Notes: a model not told the origin generated them from the sequence alone. Counted from the stretch's first letter, positions 1 through 15,600 are shown. The stretch is 64,000 nucleotides of DNA from Syngnathus acus (GCF_901709675.1 NC_051101.1:13665416-13729415), one strand, 5' to 3'. Translations and numbers: made by a program.

Positions 1-80
1 GGACAACACTGCTGTTTGCTCTACTTTTCTTGAATTCTCTCTCTCATGCTAACGGGACCATTTGTCTCTCTCTCTCTCAG

Positions 81-2355
<2,275 letters not shown>

Positions 2356-3300
2356 ATACCAAGACCAACATAACTCAACACTTCCTACTAGGTAAGCTGC
2401 AGCCTGACCTGAGCCGACCCACTGACGGCACTAGATGAGGCTGCTGCATGCTCCCTCCCTCCCTCCCTCCCTCCCTCCCTCTCGCTGCGCTCCTAATGGC
2501 CAACTTGCGTGCTGCTCGAGTAGTCTTTGTAACATCTTACTCAACATCTCCTTTCTTTTCAGCTGTATTATGTGATCTGGATGAACCTGCATCTTGATTC
2601 TCCCACATGGAGGAGGCGGGGTTTAGAAAGTGCCTGACGATGACCCATCCTGTCTATAGGGGCTCCATTGGGACAAAGTTCGCTTCTGGTTTTAACCAGA
2701 GGATGGTCGGTTGACTTGAAATCCTGATGCCACACATGGATTTGGATCTCAGTTTTGTTTTTTGAAATACCCTTTTTATGTACTTTTCCATTTTTATTCT
2801 TTGTTTTTACATTTAGCCCTGAAATCTGTAATGGTACAAAATGCTTTTAGCTAGCTTGTTTTCATTGATTTCCATGATTCAAAGTTAGACTCATTTGTTT
2901 TGTTTGCAGTTTTATCTTTTCTTTTCTTTTTTTTGGTCTCGGGTAGTGTTTTTGGTGATAATGCTCCATCCAAGTAATGTACATGACCACATTTTAAATG
3001 GTGTCCAAAACACTAGAGTAAATCATTTGCATTGTAACATTGTGTAGCTTTTGTATAAAACATTGGAAGTTGTGGTCCAAATATCGAGCTATTTTCTTGC
3101 TTTAAAGGTGGACACTAAGGTGTCTCTGCTATTCCAAAGGGGGTGTAGCTGGCCTAGCTGACGGAGGGAGGGAGGGAGGGAGGGCTGTTATTAGTCTGTT
3201 ACAAAAAGGGGGGGCGGGGGTATTGTAGTTGGAGGTGGTGGTGCTGGTGGTGGTGGTTGCTGTAGCCTGCTGTGTTCTGAAACAATAAAATGGACTCATT
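2356..3300 (+). other. ctnnb1: ctnnb1 3'UTR, probably spliced, with poly(A) signal
   Basis: After the stop codon a consensus donor (GTAAGC at 2392) and an acceptor preceded by CTTTCTTTTC (exon resuming at 2563) define a probable 3'UTR intron of 2392-2562. It contains a CCCT repeat at about 2448-2480. Segments at about 2821-2845 (ATCTGTAATGGTAC) and 3032-3080 (TTGTGTAGC, TTTTGTATAAAA, TGGTCCAA) resemble the mammalian CTNNB1 3'UTR as I recall it. AATAAA at 3284-3289 is the likely poly(A) signal, so the transcript should end near 3300-3310. Confidence 0.8.
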
Positions 3301-6300
3301 ATTCAACTCGCATCCTTTTCTTCAAGCATTGTTGGACAATGTAGTATTACCACAACGCAGTGTGATGCCGAAGCACACAGACTCGTAATCGTGTCCGAAA
3401 AGTGGCAACGTGCATGCTGCACTGAACACCATTCTCTCCACTGACAATTGGACACAACCCAGATGTCATAGTAAATCTGGCCTGTGAGAGGCAGCATGGT
3501 GCCTGCCACAGGGCATCCAGACAAGTACAGAGTAATAGTGATGGGCCAAAAAAACACCTATTTCTCCATTTTTAGAGCAATAGTAGGGTAAAAGACTTAA
3601 GTGCATTTTGACAGACAACAATAGCTATTATGTATGAGCGTCTTTATTGATTGCTTTGACCTGTTGGAAGAAAATGGGAACCATCTCAGCAGAGCAAGAG
3701 AGAGACCTCACGCAAATGTGTTAACCCATTCTCATTGGCTTGACCCAGATAGATAGATAGATAGATAGATAGATCGATAGATAAGCAGGCAGGCAAGGAC
3801 GTGCTGTCAGGGCAGGCTCTGCCTCACCTGTCATTGTGACAAGTAAAAATAAAATAACATAAAATGCATATTTGTCAACAGATCTCCATGTATAACTAAT
3901 TTTGAACATTTTCATAGTCCAAACTGCTGAAATTGCATATTTCCTGTTCAAATACAACGATGAACTGCTTTGTTTTGGTGATGGGACTTAAAAGCGCTCA
4001 GGTTAAAAGGCCCAGGTTGAGGCAGATAGTAAATACTCTGCCACACAGAAGGGGGGCGTACGTGAGCCAAGGGGTGATTAACGCTGCCCCATTTGTTGCT
4101 GTCGAGGTAGAGCGAAAATGTCACCTGCAAAGCACACACCTCTGTTCTTTTGTGAAGGAGGCCTTTTTGCCAATGATGAGAGACAATGGAAGGAAGGCAG
4201 GCTTGGAGAAGAAGCTCCAACATATGATTGAGCTGCTGCCTGTGATGGCCGCATCAGAGTTTCATGCAAATGAAAGCAAATGGGCCTCAACTCAAGGAAA
4301 ATAAGGAGGACTCTTACACCCAAGTAACGCTGGCCAAGGACTTCATCTCCAAAGAAAGGTAAGAGCATAAACTATGTGCCGATTGTATAAGCTATCCTTT
4401 TGGGTCCATACTTGTACTTTAAGATGGAAGTCATGAATGAAAAGTGAACTGAACAGTCCAATGACTTGTTTGTTTCTTTACTCTTTACCTTTTGCTTTCA
4501 TTAATATTCTCTTCACATCTCTCGCAAGTTGTGACAAAAAAGGCTGAGATGGAAATTGCAGTCATTCGGACATGATTCACCGCCTCCAACTAACTCCCTC
4601 CACCCTTTTTTTGGCAACCATTAGTGGGATGTTTGATTTAGATGAACAAAGGCCTGAAATCAATGCAAGATAATTAAAAAGCCATTGTTGAAGGGCAAGC
4701 ATTTCTCTGAGTGTGCAGGTGTCAGAGAGTGTGAGGCATTGGGACTAATTCAGTGCGCATGCATATGTTGCTGATAATGAATGTCTATTGTCAACTCACC
4801 GATTGATCATAAGATTAGAGAAAACACAGCCTTTGGTCCAAATAGAACACGTCCATTTTTCTTTTTGGGCCAGAACTTGTAATTGGTAATTAAAAGTGCT
4901 TTGAAAACTTTTGCCCCTGATTTATTTGCAGAGGCGCTGGCTGTCTGTCTATAAAATGGCCACTGTCCAAGTACGACACACAATGATGACCACCTGCATA
5001 AATGACATCCAAAACAAAGAAGCGTTGACCCTCTGAATCCGTCGGAGCAGAGGTGTTCAAACTATGACGTTCCATAAAAACACCGTTGAACGTGCAAGCC
5101 TAATTCTCCGTGCAGCGTTGTGATGAATGAATGCTCAAGTAGGATCTTCTTCATTAGGTCTACAACTCGTGACCATGGTAGGAAAGGAGAGCTTTGCCTC
5201 ATGTCCACGTAGATTCATTTTCATAAGGTTAAGCGTACTTTGTCACCTGCGACCTGTTTGCTCCAGGTGACCTTGCCCGAGGCACAAGGCCCCTGGCATC
5301 TTAGCTCCTAGGATCAATGGGACACACAAAACCCTCCACCACAATAAAGTAGCTTTTAGGGAAGGGTGGTGTGATAATTGTGGGAAAGTGAGTACAATTA
5401 ATAAATGAAAAGCGTCCAGTGGGCCGGCCATCAATGCAATCGCAGACGTATTGCTCAATAACTAGATCTTTGTTTTTTGGAACAAATGAATTTAGATAAA
5501 AAGTTTTGGCGTGAGAAACATTCATTGACGTAAATCTATCCGATTATTATTCAATGGAAAAAATCAATCGGATCATCCATCATAAAACCATCCAATCATG
5601 ACAGCTCTAATTTTCTCACTGGTCTTTATCAATAAAATGTGAATCGGACATACAGAGATGACTACGTGTATGCATCCATGTGTGTATTATTCATGAGGTG
5701 CCAATCGGAATATTAATGATAGAGGACCTTACAATTATCATATGAATAAATGCAAGCAATGCTTGAATAATGAAATAGGTCAAATGAGTTTGAAACGGCA
5801 TAAACGTTGGAATTTGCTGTATGCAAAATATAGTCAACCTTTTGATAACCTTTTTTTACAACAAAAAAAACGGCGTCATATTTATGTGAACTAACCAATA
5901 AGGAGCTTCACATGCAGTACGGACTATTTAACATGAAATTTCCTCTGTTAGCCGGGCTGGGGCCGGAGCTAACTTATTGTTCTTACCAGTAGTGATAAAA
6001 AAAACCTTTCTTATTCAGTATTTATGATTCTTCAGGTTATTTTCTTCCCACTGACTGCTAGCATGTTCCGCATCAAATGTACAATCCACTAAAAGCTGCA
6101 GGAGCAAGCATGGAAAACATAGAATAGAGTATGGATTGGAATTGGAAAAGGAAAAATGACCAGGGCTTTCTCTACTTCCAAAGAAAAAAAAATAGTCCCA
6201 ACGACGCCCCGAGTATTTGAATTCAATTGAATTCCTTTATTTCGGCATTAGAGGAGTTGGCCGCCGGTTGGTTGGGACATCTGTTAGCCCGCAAAGTAAG

Positions 6301-7431
6301 CTGCTGGCTAGCTCCTTTCATCATGACATGTAAAGGTCCTGCAGGGTCTCAGTGAGATACTAGATTCCAGTGAGCAAAGGCTTAAAACAAGGATATATAA
6401 CAGATGTTTTGGAGGGACAGCTGAATGTTTACTTTTCAGTCCATTCAGTGGTCTCGACGGTGTCGACGAAAGGAGAGAAGCTTGAGATTTTTCACCACTT
6501 GTTTGTATTGATTGAAATTCGGGAGACTCGTTTTTCTCTGCAACGTGTCAAATTTAGAAGAGCGGAACATGCATCATGTTTCTGAACAGAGATTTCAAAC
6601 TCGTGAGGCGGAAATGCTGAGGCTGCTGTTTTCAAACTCGGCTCACTAGTTTGTTGTGAGCTAACCGTGCCACGAGTACATTCATGCTCTTAACATCCAA
6701 GAAACAAGATAAGAAAAAAAACATTCCTATTTACAGTACGCAAATGTCAAAAACATCATTTATGCATGCAACAAGCCTTTGTGACTGTTGGCCTGCCTTC
6801 TCACCATGTTGCTGAGGTGTGTGCCGAGTTGGCTCAGGGGCGTGAAGGCAAAGAGCAGCCTCTCTGCCGTTGGACAAGATAGCCTCTGGCTCTACACACA
6901 AACGCACACACATGCAGACACGTGCAACACACATAAACACAAATACGCATCGGAGCACACGCACGTTAAATCTTTTATAGAGATTTGACAGTCAATAATG
7001 ATGGATCCAGAGAGCTGCCAAGACACATTCTGACAGAATGATGCAAACCCACACTGACGAACCGAAGAAATGTAGTAAGACATTTTCCCTTTCATGCCGT
7101 TGTTTGACATTTCCATGGAAGAATGCTGTTTGTGTACATTTGTTTCCTTCTCATTGTTGCCGAATTGATTTCAGCAAACATTTCACTTCATTGGCTCAAT
7201 GCTTCTTTCCCGCTCCCCTCTTGTGTCATTCTCCCCTCCACCCAGGCTTCTTTCTATCTCTCTCTCTCTCTCCCCCTGCCTCCCCTTTAGCCCCACCGCC
7301 TGCCTCCCTGTCCAGGCATTAATATGTATGCTTTGGGCTGGAGTGCACACTATGGGGAGATTGGGGCCTGCCTGCCTGCCTGCCTGCCTGCCTGGTGTGT
7401 GCGTGCGTGCGTGCATGTGTTTGTGTGTTTT

Positions 7432-7434
<3 letters not shown>

Positions 7435-7480
<46 letters not shown>
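7435..7480. repeat. (TG)n microsatellite
   Basis: About 23 uninterrupted TG units. It is preceded by degenerate TGCC/TGCG repeats from about 7367. Confidence 0.95.
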
Positions 7481-7482
<2 letters not shown>

Positions 7483-7573
7483 CAAAAGTGAATGTGTGCA
7501 GGGAGGCAAGCTGAGGACAAAGCCAGCGGTGATAATGAGGCCGCAGGGACAGAACCAGACAGTGTGTGTGAGA

Positions 7574-7653
7574 GAGTAGAGTAGAGTAGAGTAGAGTAGA
7601 GTAGAGTAGAGTAGAGTAGAGTAGAGTAGAGTAGAGTAGAGTAGAGTAGAGTA
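7574..7653. repeat. (GAGTA)n pentanucleotide array
   Basis: Sixteen perfect copies of a 5-bp unit (GAGTA, equivalent to TAGAG), 80 bp in all with no interruptions. Such purity suggests recent expansion and likely length polymorphism. Confidence 0.95.
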
Positions 7654-9060
7654 TGGGGCTCATGGCCTTATTGCCTTTTTCCCCACAAGTTGGATATTGC
7701 GCTTGGTTAAACCTGCAAGCTTCCAGTGCCCACACACACACACACACACACACGCACAAAACGCGACCTTGGGGATACAAGGACGTACCATTGAAGAAGT
7801 CATTTTGTGATTCTGTCTGTGGAATTGGAAAGAGAAGTGAATGAATCCATACCATGAAGGCCAAATGACAAAGCATCATTCATAAATAGAATAAAATACT
7901 AAAATGCCGGCCTCCGTCATGTAACAGCTCGACAATTCAAGGTCACTGTACATTATGAGGGCTGTTGTGGAGGGCTTGCGAAACAAGATGGCTGACCTTG
8001 CTTCCTTGCTTCCTTCCTTCCTTCCGGCAGCATCTCCATCCAGGTGGACCACTGAGAGGGCACTCGCAACAACCTGTATGCGTGTATGTGCATCAAATAG
8101 TGCAAGGTGAAATACAAGCAGCGGGTCAATCGAACCAGTGGCAAGAAGCCAAATTAAGAAAATGTTTGCGCTTAACACAAAATGTCCCAGTATACTTCAA
8201 TTTCAATTGTTTGCTTTGCTTACATCCACCATTCCAGCCGAAAAATGGATGAAAGCAATTTGGACTGGGCTCACTTAGGAGTACACTTTCAACTTGGATT
8301 CGGCACTTGCCAGTCGTGGTGAGCGATGGTTCAAGCTGAAAGATGGTCTAAGGGAGGCACTGAAAAAGTTCTTCCCAAGCCTTGCCTATGAGAGAGAACG
8401 TCACTCACTTGTTTGTTTGCTTGCCTTCTCCTAAAGTGTCAATCTTAAATGATTGCTCCTCAATTTAACCAGATTTTTTTTTTACCCTTAAATACATCCT
8501 TCCACTGTATATTCCATTTTCTTCCCTGTCACCTCTCTCTCTCCAATAATCCCTTCTTTCTACCTCCTATTTCATTTTCCTGGCTCAGCCAAGCTTCTCA
8601 CTCTCTCTGTGTCTCTTTCTGTTCCTCTGCCTCTGCTCTTCCTCCACATGTTCATCCATCTCCCTTTTAGTCCCTCTGTCTTCCTTCCCCAGGGGGTATT
8701 ATCTCAGTCAGAGGCAAATCTGCCCAATTATAAGCCTCATCTACTCTCTCCCTCCCTCCCTCCCTCACACACACACACACACACACGCGCATGCAGCAGG
8801 CTTGTCCTGGGTGCAGCCACTGCGTCGGTCCCCTCAGTGGCTAAAACAACACAAGCACCTTCCGATTTCAACCTTCTATTGGATTGCTCCCCAGCACACA
8901 AACACATACACTAACCCTCACCCCCACTCTGTCACACCTTAAAAAGCCAATTATACACTTTTCCTCACTTCTCCTCATCCCTCCTCCTGCTTGGTGTCTC
9001 CCTTCTTCTTTGCCATCAATGCAGGTGAGAGGAGGGAGAGAAGAGTGCCAAGTTGAGGAG

Positions 9061-9149
9061 GAAGGAAGGAAGGAAGGAAGGAAGGAAGGAAGGAAGGAAG
9101 GAAGGAAGGAAGGAAGGAAGGAAGGAAGGAAGGAAGGAAGGAAGGAAGG
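9061..9149. repeat. (GGAA)n tetranucleotide array
   Basis: About 22 nearly perfect GGAA/GAAG units. The strand is fully purine/pyrimidine asymmetric. Shorter arrays of the same unit occur at about 16757-16781, 17528-17556 and 37050-37088, and the complementary CCTT unit occurs in a tmem147 intron (about 49704-49738). Confidence 0.95.
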
Positions 9150-9339
9150 GAGCACACGTTAACAGTGTACACACGGCTCTGGTTATAAAATATGACATAA
9201 TCCATCCTATATCGCTAAATATCAATACATAGACATAGTCCAGTGATCCATTTCACCTTTTGCAAAAGCGCTACTACAATTACATCAAGTCGCACCTAAA
9301 AGCACTTTCACCGTCAGGAAGGACAAAAGACGAAGCTCA

Positions 9340-10620
9340 TTTGTTTTGATCGGCTAATTTAGCCACGGAGGAGAATCTTGAACGACACTGTGGCTGCAAT
9401 AATAATGATAAATCCGGCCGGGCTGTACATTGGAAAGTGAACATCGGCGTCGCTGTGCATCAATCACATTAGCCAACTCCAAATGCTGTTTTGTGTCTCG
9501 GGGCACTCCAGCCAACCAAATGTGAAGTTTCTGCAAGGCCCTTTCATGTCTGCAAGAGAACTACTTCATCATCCGGACAAATACAATTAGGCAGCATTCT
9601 CCACATGGGGTGGGGCTGCTGTCATTACCAGCGACGGCTACAATCAATCCAGATCAGAGTCATTTGGCCAATGCAAATCAATCCAAGTAGGGGCCGGATC
9701 GCGACGTGACACGGGTAAACAATCAAGAAAGGACTTAATGGGGCTCTGGGAGCGTTGAACATTCCCGATCGGCTCGTCGGAACAAAGCCGACCGACCGAG
9801 CGAGCGGCCCGGCCGCTGATTATTTAGTGACGACGCCGACGCGCATGTGTGAATGAGTATATTGTCCGTGCACAAAAGCAGGAAAGGTCAGATCAAATAA
9901 ATAGCCCCCTCGGAAAGCTCATTACAGATCGTATACCTATATATAGCATTCTAAAAAATACACTCATGATTAAATTGGAATAGAAAAAAAAAAGAAGCCG
10001 TTTTTGTCACAAATTGAATGCTGCCCACCCGGACACGTGCGGACACTGTTTGTTGGCCGTTGAACTTCTGCACCATTGCAAATGAAAGCCACTCCTCCTA
10101 TCTGCGACTGTAAATAAGATTGGGAAAGCATATTTTAAAACGGCAGTTCATCTATCAAAATGGTGCATGCTTTTCTGTGTGCCACTCGCACGGAGCAGAT
10201 AAGGCCAATGAACGCACACGCGCAGCATGTGATTCTTTGGCTAAAGGTCAGAGTAAATGTAATTGTTTGAAGGTGTGTCTGGGCTGTGATAATGCCGAGA
10301 GAAACAGCAGGCAGCCTCGCCGACGTTAATGTCCCCAATTTAGCACCTAATTACCACTCGGCTGGCTTCAGAGCCACACTTATCTAACCCGGCCGGGTCC
10401 AGGCAATTTAATTTCTGATTGTATAAGCGTAGAGATGGAGCCGGAGTTGCAGAGAGAGGGCACCCACGACGAGTCACGTGCCCACTCGCCGTAATAAATG
10501 AGAGAACAAGCGGAAAAGGGGGACATGTTCAATATTGTTCATCATTTCTGGCAATAACGAGCGGGAGCAAAACAGACCTAGATGGGAGAGCGCTGACACC
10601 AATTTGCTAAGTTCACGTCA
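9340..10620. promoter_or_regulatory. Candidate conserved non-coding / enhancer-like stretch
   Basis: This stretch is low in simple repeats compared with its flanks. It is rich in homeodomain- and POU-style AT motifs (CTAATTA, TAATTAC, CTTAATGG) between GC-rich blocks, as in vertebrate developmental enhancers. It lies downstream of ctnnb1. The call rests on composition and motif density alone; I could not test conservation. Confidence 0.25.
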
Positions 10621-12155
10621 CTCTACTGGTGTCAAGAAATGAGTTGATGAGCAGAGAGAGAGAAAGAGTGGGATGGAGACAAAAGCTAGCACTATTACTG
10701 ATAAGGAAAGTATTTGGCCAACTGAGAGAAAACTCAAGATGTGAGTGGGCTACTCGCGATAGATAAGAGGTGCAACTTTAAATTCTGTCCGAGGCCTACT
10801 AGTCGTCAACAATCATGGATGCTATCAAGTCAGACCAAAATATGCAAATCCGGCACATTTCACAAGTGACTACATTGTGCTAAAAATACAAGGCCCGTCC
10901 GTCCGTGCAAGTCAGTCAATTGAAAATCAAGACATTGACCACAGTGAGTAGAACCTACTTGTCGTAAGGTATGAAATGCTCTTTTTCCGTAGAAACATCA
11001 AATAACATCTTCTGTGGTTCATTTGAGGCCAAATGCAAAACCTCCCAGGACATCAAACACTTCATGAACTGAAGCACGGAATATTAAAGCTCCACCATGC
11101 ATCCATAGATTTGCACATCGTAACACCTAGCAAATAGCTTACGATACCTTCATTGTGCTAAATTGGGGAAAATGTCACACCATAAGACGGTAGAAATCAT
11201 AAGCGTTGTGTTATTTGTTGGTTGCACTTGACTTGTTATTGAGAAAAATCAATCAAATCTCTCCGCGTTTGTCTTGTCAGATGATACAAGTGGCGACGCA
11301 AACAACAAGCTATTGCAGTGTTCTTTTTCCGAAATGTCGTCAAAATGCAACTTGCAGCAGATGAGAAATGCCTCCATTCTTGTTCACTTGCCATGACTTT
11401 AAATATGTCAAAGAAAGTTTTGTCAGACAGAGCGCAATGACTAATTCCTTCCCCTGACTGCAATCGAGCTCAGGAATAAATAAAATGGGCACAATCTATA
11501 GCCCTGAGTAGCAGTAAATGTCCTCTAATAAAAGTGGCTGGTGGTAATTAAAATGTCATCCTGCACCATCGACCAGCAACATCTTTGCCTCTTTCTATTC
11601 TTCTTCCTCATCTCATTTCTCTCTCTCTCTCAATCCCGTCTGCTTCCTGCAGCTATTCACTTCCATTCGTCAATAGTCATTAAACACAATCTGATTGCCG
11701 CATCGCATGCGCATGGACGCACGCACACACACACGTTTGTGATGAATGTCGGTCGGTTCAATAGATGCTTAGCGTCTTGCCTAATTGCAGACAGACAGCT
11801 TTATTGGACACAAAGACAAACAGTGAAACATTTATTCATTTCTTTATTTCATACTGTTCGATGCCACCGGCGCTCGTCTTAGATTGTTTTTCGGGATATT
11901 GGATTTTTCAGGCGAGTATTCAACACCTGGTTCAAGTCAAATGCATTGCGTGTTTGATATATATTTTTCAGTTTGTGTGAGTTTAGACAATTGTGGTCAT
12001 TTTCAGCATAGCAATTACGTGGCTACACTATATGATGAATGCTGAGGGAAACAAAATGGACAAAACTTACAATATTACAAGGAAAGGCCGTTCAGTCATT
12101 GTTACCCGTGATGAAGGAAGTGCTAGCAGTACACAAGCTGTTTGCTCTGAAATAG
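10621..12155. other. Spacer, second part: no recognisable gene
   Basis: AT-rich unique-looking sequence. I see no protein-like exon, tRNA or known hairpin RNA. CT and CA runs occur near 11615-11735. Confidence 0.5.
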
Positions 12156-12665
12156 GGATGGATGGATGGATGGATGGATGGATGGATGCATGCATGCATG
12201 GATGGATGGATGGATGGATGCATGGATGGATGGATGGATGGATGCATGGATGCATGGATGGATGGATGGATGGATGCATGGATGGATGGATGCATGGATG
12301 GATGGATGCATGGATGGATGGATGGATGGATGGATGGATGGATGCATGGATGGATGGATGGATGGATGGATGGATGGATGGATGGATGGATGCATGGATG
12401 GATGGATGGATGCATGGATGGATGGATGGATGGATGGATGCATGGATGGATGCATGGATGGATGGATGCATGGATGGATGGATGCATGGATGGATGGATG
12501 GATGGATGGATGGATGGATGGATGCATGGATGGATGGATGGATGGATGGATGGATGGATGGATGGATGCATGGATGGATGGATGGATGCATGGATGGATG
12601 GATGGATGGATGGATGCATGGATGGATGCATGGATGGATGGATGCATGGATGGATGGATGGATGG
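12156..12665. repeat. 510-bp (GGAT)n array with periodic GCAT variants
   Basis: The stretch is made almost wholly of GGAT/GATG units, broken at intervals by GCATG, so that the palindrome ATGCAT recurs many times. Because 4 is not a multiple of 3 and the unit contains ATG, all three + frames stay open and read as Met-Asp-Gly-Trp type repeats, while the - frames read as Ile-His-Pro-Ser type. These long frames are artefacts, not genes. Smaller GATG arrays occur at about 30597-30617 (as CATC) and 44656-44708. Confidence 0.97.
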
Positions 12666-15600
12666 CTGTCTCCTTCCAATGATGCCTTGCTTTCAAAAAT
12701 GTCCTCTGGCAAAGGAAACAAATGAATGGATTTAGTTTTTAGTACCCTAGAAATATATTGGATTTGAATATTTTACCACACACACACACAACATGATGAA
12801 TATAATGTTTCATTGTGTGTGCGCATGTGTGTGTGTGTTTGTACCCAGAAGAAGGTGGTGCAGTACTCCTCAAATAAACAGATGATAATAAGACACTGAT
12901 CCTGATTGGCTAAGGTGCTCTCTAAGGCCTGTGGCTTTGCATAGGTACACAATCAGACACATTGATGATAAGCAACACATTTCTAGGTTGTAACAGTTTT
13001 GATCATCAAATGATGGTACCTAAATGTCAATATTTGGAAGTGTTCCACCTTTTCTAACATTGTTCAGCTCAGAAAATGAACAATCGGTGTGACATCAAAA
13101 ATGCAGAGTGGCAATGAAAAAACAGGCTGGCCTTGTGCTGGAGCACACCTTATTCATGTGCATTGACAACAATCAATCATTTGCTCATTCAGGGCACAAC
13201 AGCAAGGTCAATACAAACATGCACGCAGACACACAACGCACACAGTGCAGCATGCAAAGAGATTTTGACAGGCCACATTCAGCAATTGTCAACTAAGATT
13301 GTCAGTGACGCAAAGTGAGCTTTCTTTTAATGACTGACATTGTTTTGTGTTTAGAAACAATTGCAATGACCAAGCCATGTTGGCTCATTTGACTCGGCAC
13401 TGCAATGTTATTTTTGGAACTCCTGAAAAAATAAACTTGCCACCTTTCTGACAGTCATTATGGGAGTGCTCACACCAAACACAAGTGTGTACGTGTATTT
13501 ACGTTTCCACACGTGTGTGCGTTGGTGACCGCAAGTGTTGAAAGGCAATCTTAACACTTCCTCACCGAGTCTTGTGCAAGTTTATCTAACACTGACAAAA
13601 TCACGCAAACGCACACCCCATTTCTCACGCCACCGTGGAGCTAATTTAACACAACGCAGAAGTGAGGAAAGCGTGTGGGTGCGTGCGTATCTTCGTCTCA
13701 CTGGGTGCTCGGAGGGAGAGAGACGGGCAGGTCAACTCTGACGGCTAGAAGACTGCAAAAAGAAAGTAAGAAAAGCTCCATTAAATGTGTGCGAGTCATG
13801 AAACATTTGTAAGCGATGTGCCGTATAGCTCCACCCCAAAAAATGGAGTCGGGAGAAGCTGCGTGGAACTTTGACCTTGGTTATCTCAGTCATGTTGCGT
13901 CAAGCAGGAGAAGAGACAGACTGTGTTAAAAAAACAAAGGATCTAGATGTCAATAATGTAGAGCATCTTGTTCCTGCGGATCCGAAATCAGCAGGGGAAG
14001 CGGTGGCTGTCTATACAGTGGCTAAATGTATATGCAAGTCGGCAGGCGGGCGGGCGGGCGGGCGAGGGGTGAAACGCGGGACAAGCGACTAATGAAGCAT
14101 TTGAAGTTACTTCCAACATAGTGTAGAGCAGCAGCAAAAAATGAATGTCCAGGGTACATACATTTCTATTATCATTCCCACAGCTGCTGTGCTAGTTAGC
14201 GCAAAGGTTACACAAAGTACAAGTGCCTCGCCAACAACCTCAGGCAGCATTTTCTTTTTCCTTTTAAAATCAGACTGCTGAAGATAACACGCATGACGCA
14301 CCAGAAAGACAATGAATGTTCTGTTAAATATCATCCCAGCAAAGTCCGAAATGGAGGTGGGAAACCTTTCATCAGCTTGACCAGACTTGCCTCTTTTTCA
14401 TTTTTTCAGACTCCGTCTGGGATTTCTGGACTCTTCCATGATTTGTGCCAAATGTTGGACATTCATTTCCTGCAAATTGGACCAGTGAGTTCTTCTTCTT
14501 CTCCACCCTCTTCTTCGCCTTGGTCTAAATACAATCAAGCCTTTTAGGGCAACGTAAGGTGAGCAATAGCAAGAACGAAAAATGTTGATTTCTTGTCAAC
14601 GACTGGCTTTCTATTTTCAAAACGCTACATCCACTCACTCCGCGCAATAACTACTTGGAAAGAATTTTGCTGGCTCTCGCCAACACCATGCAAAAGTGTG
14701 TGCGTGCAATTGTGTTTATGGTGCAAGAACCCCGAGTTAATTCATTAGAAAGGCCAGTAATGTGTGTCTTGCTGATAAGTCCCTCCCTCCCCGCTACCCA
14801 TAATGCTTTGCTGAGCTACAACACTGCGGCGGGCGCATCCACTCAGCCAATTAGCCCAGATAGTGACACACTGTACATGTGCATTTAAAACATGCACACA
14901 ATTTCTTGCACATCACACGCACATACATATAGATACACACACGCACACACACAGACTATGTTGTGTGTAAACAAACTCACGGAGCGCCTGCCTGTCTTTG
15001 TGCCAAGGGAGAGGGAAGGGGGTGAATGCATATCAGTGTATAATTAGAGCAGAGTTGAAGTACTAAGTTTGTTTTGGACTCTCAAATTGGAAATGCTCAA
15101 TGCAAATAAATTCAGTTCAGTGTCAATTACCAAGGCGAGCTTCAGAGTTAAAAAGCTTCAAATCAATTTCAGCCCGTCCGCCCGAGACAGATTAATGCTT
15201 CACGCGCGCACACAGGATGGCTTGCCTCATAAAAAATGAAATAAGTAAGTGCTGACAGACATTTACTTTTTGCACACTTCAGCACTGGCGCAGTTCAACA
15301 TTAGTTCATTATTTGTACAGAAGACAGAATGACAATGAGGCAAGAAAAAAGAAAGAAAGAAAGCACCGAGTGAAGGGGTGCATTTTTTTTTTGCTTTGTT
15401 ACTTGTGTTCTGTTATTTTGGAATTTGATGCTCCGGTAGTTGACGTTCACTCTATACAAGATACAATCACACGATGGATCATCAAAAGGGCCTAATATTT
15501 GAGTTTAGAGTTACAGGCGTAGAATTGTTGCATCTCCAAACCAGTCACTTTTCCAGGAACACAAAAATGGCCTGTTTGTTTGGGTACGTACATTGCATGG

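Larger units (their letters stand above)
3301..9050. other. Spacer, first part: no recognisable gene, many microsatellites
   Basis: No open frame here has splice-flanked, protein-like content that I recognise. It holds GATA repeats (about 3748-3784), CCTG and TG arrays (about 7367-7480), a GTAGA array (7574-7653), CA tracts (about 7732-7753 and 8766-8787) and CT-rich stretches near 8530-8760. The longest non-repeat frame (3933-4304, +) has no similarity I know. ctnnb1 on the left and ulk4 on the right both end toward this spacer, so promoters are not expected at its edges. Confidence 0.6.

Noticed and set aside
3933-4304. 123-codon + strand frame in the spacer
   Set aside because: No recognisable motif, no neighbouring exons and an overlapping antisense frame of similar quality. 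Treated as chance, though untested.
6892-9225. Cys/Val-, His/Thr- and Leu/Pro/Ser-rich frames
   Set aside because: Translations of TG/CA, GTAGA and GGAA microsatellites.
12067-12735. Six long overlapping open frames on both strands (repeats of Met-Asp-Gly-Trp or Ile-His-Pro-Ser)
   Set aside because: They are frames through a GGAT tetranucleotide array. All phases stay open because of the repeat itself, with no splice or protein context.
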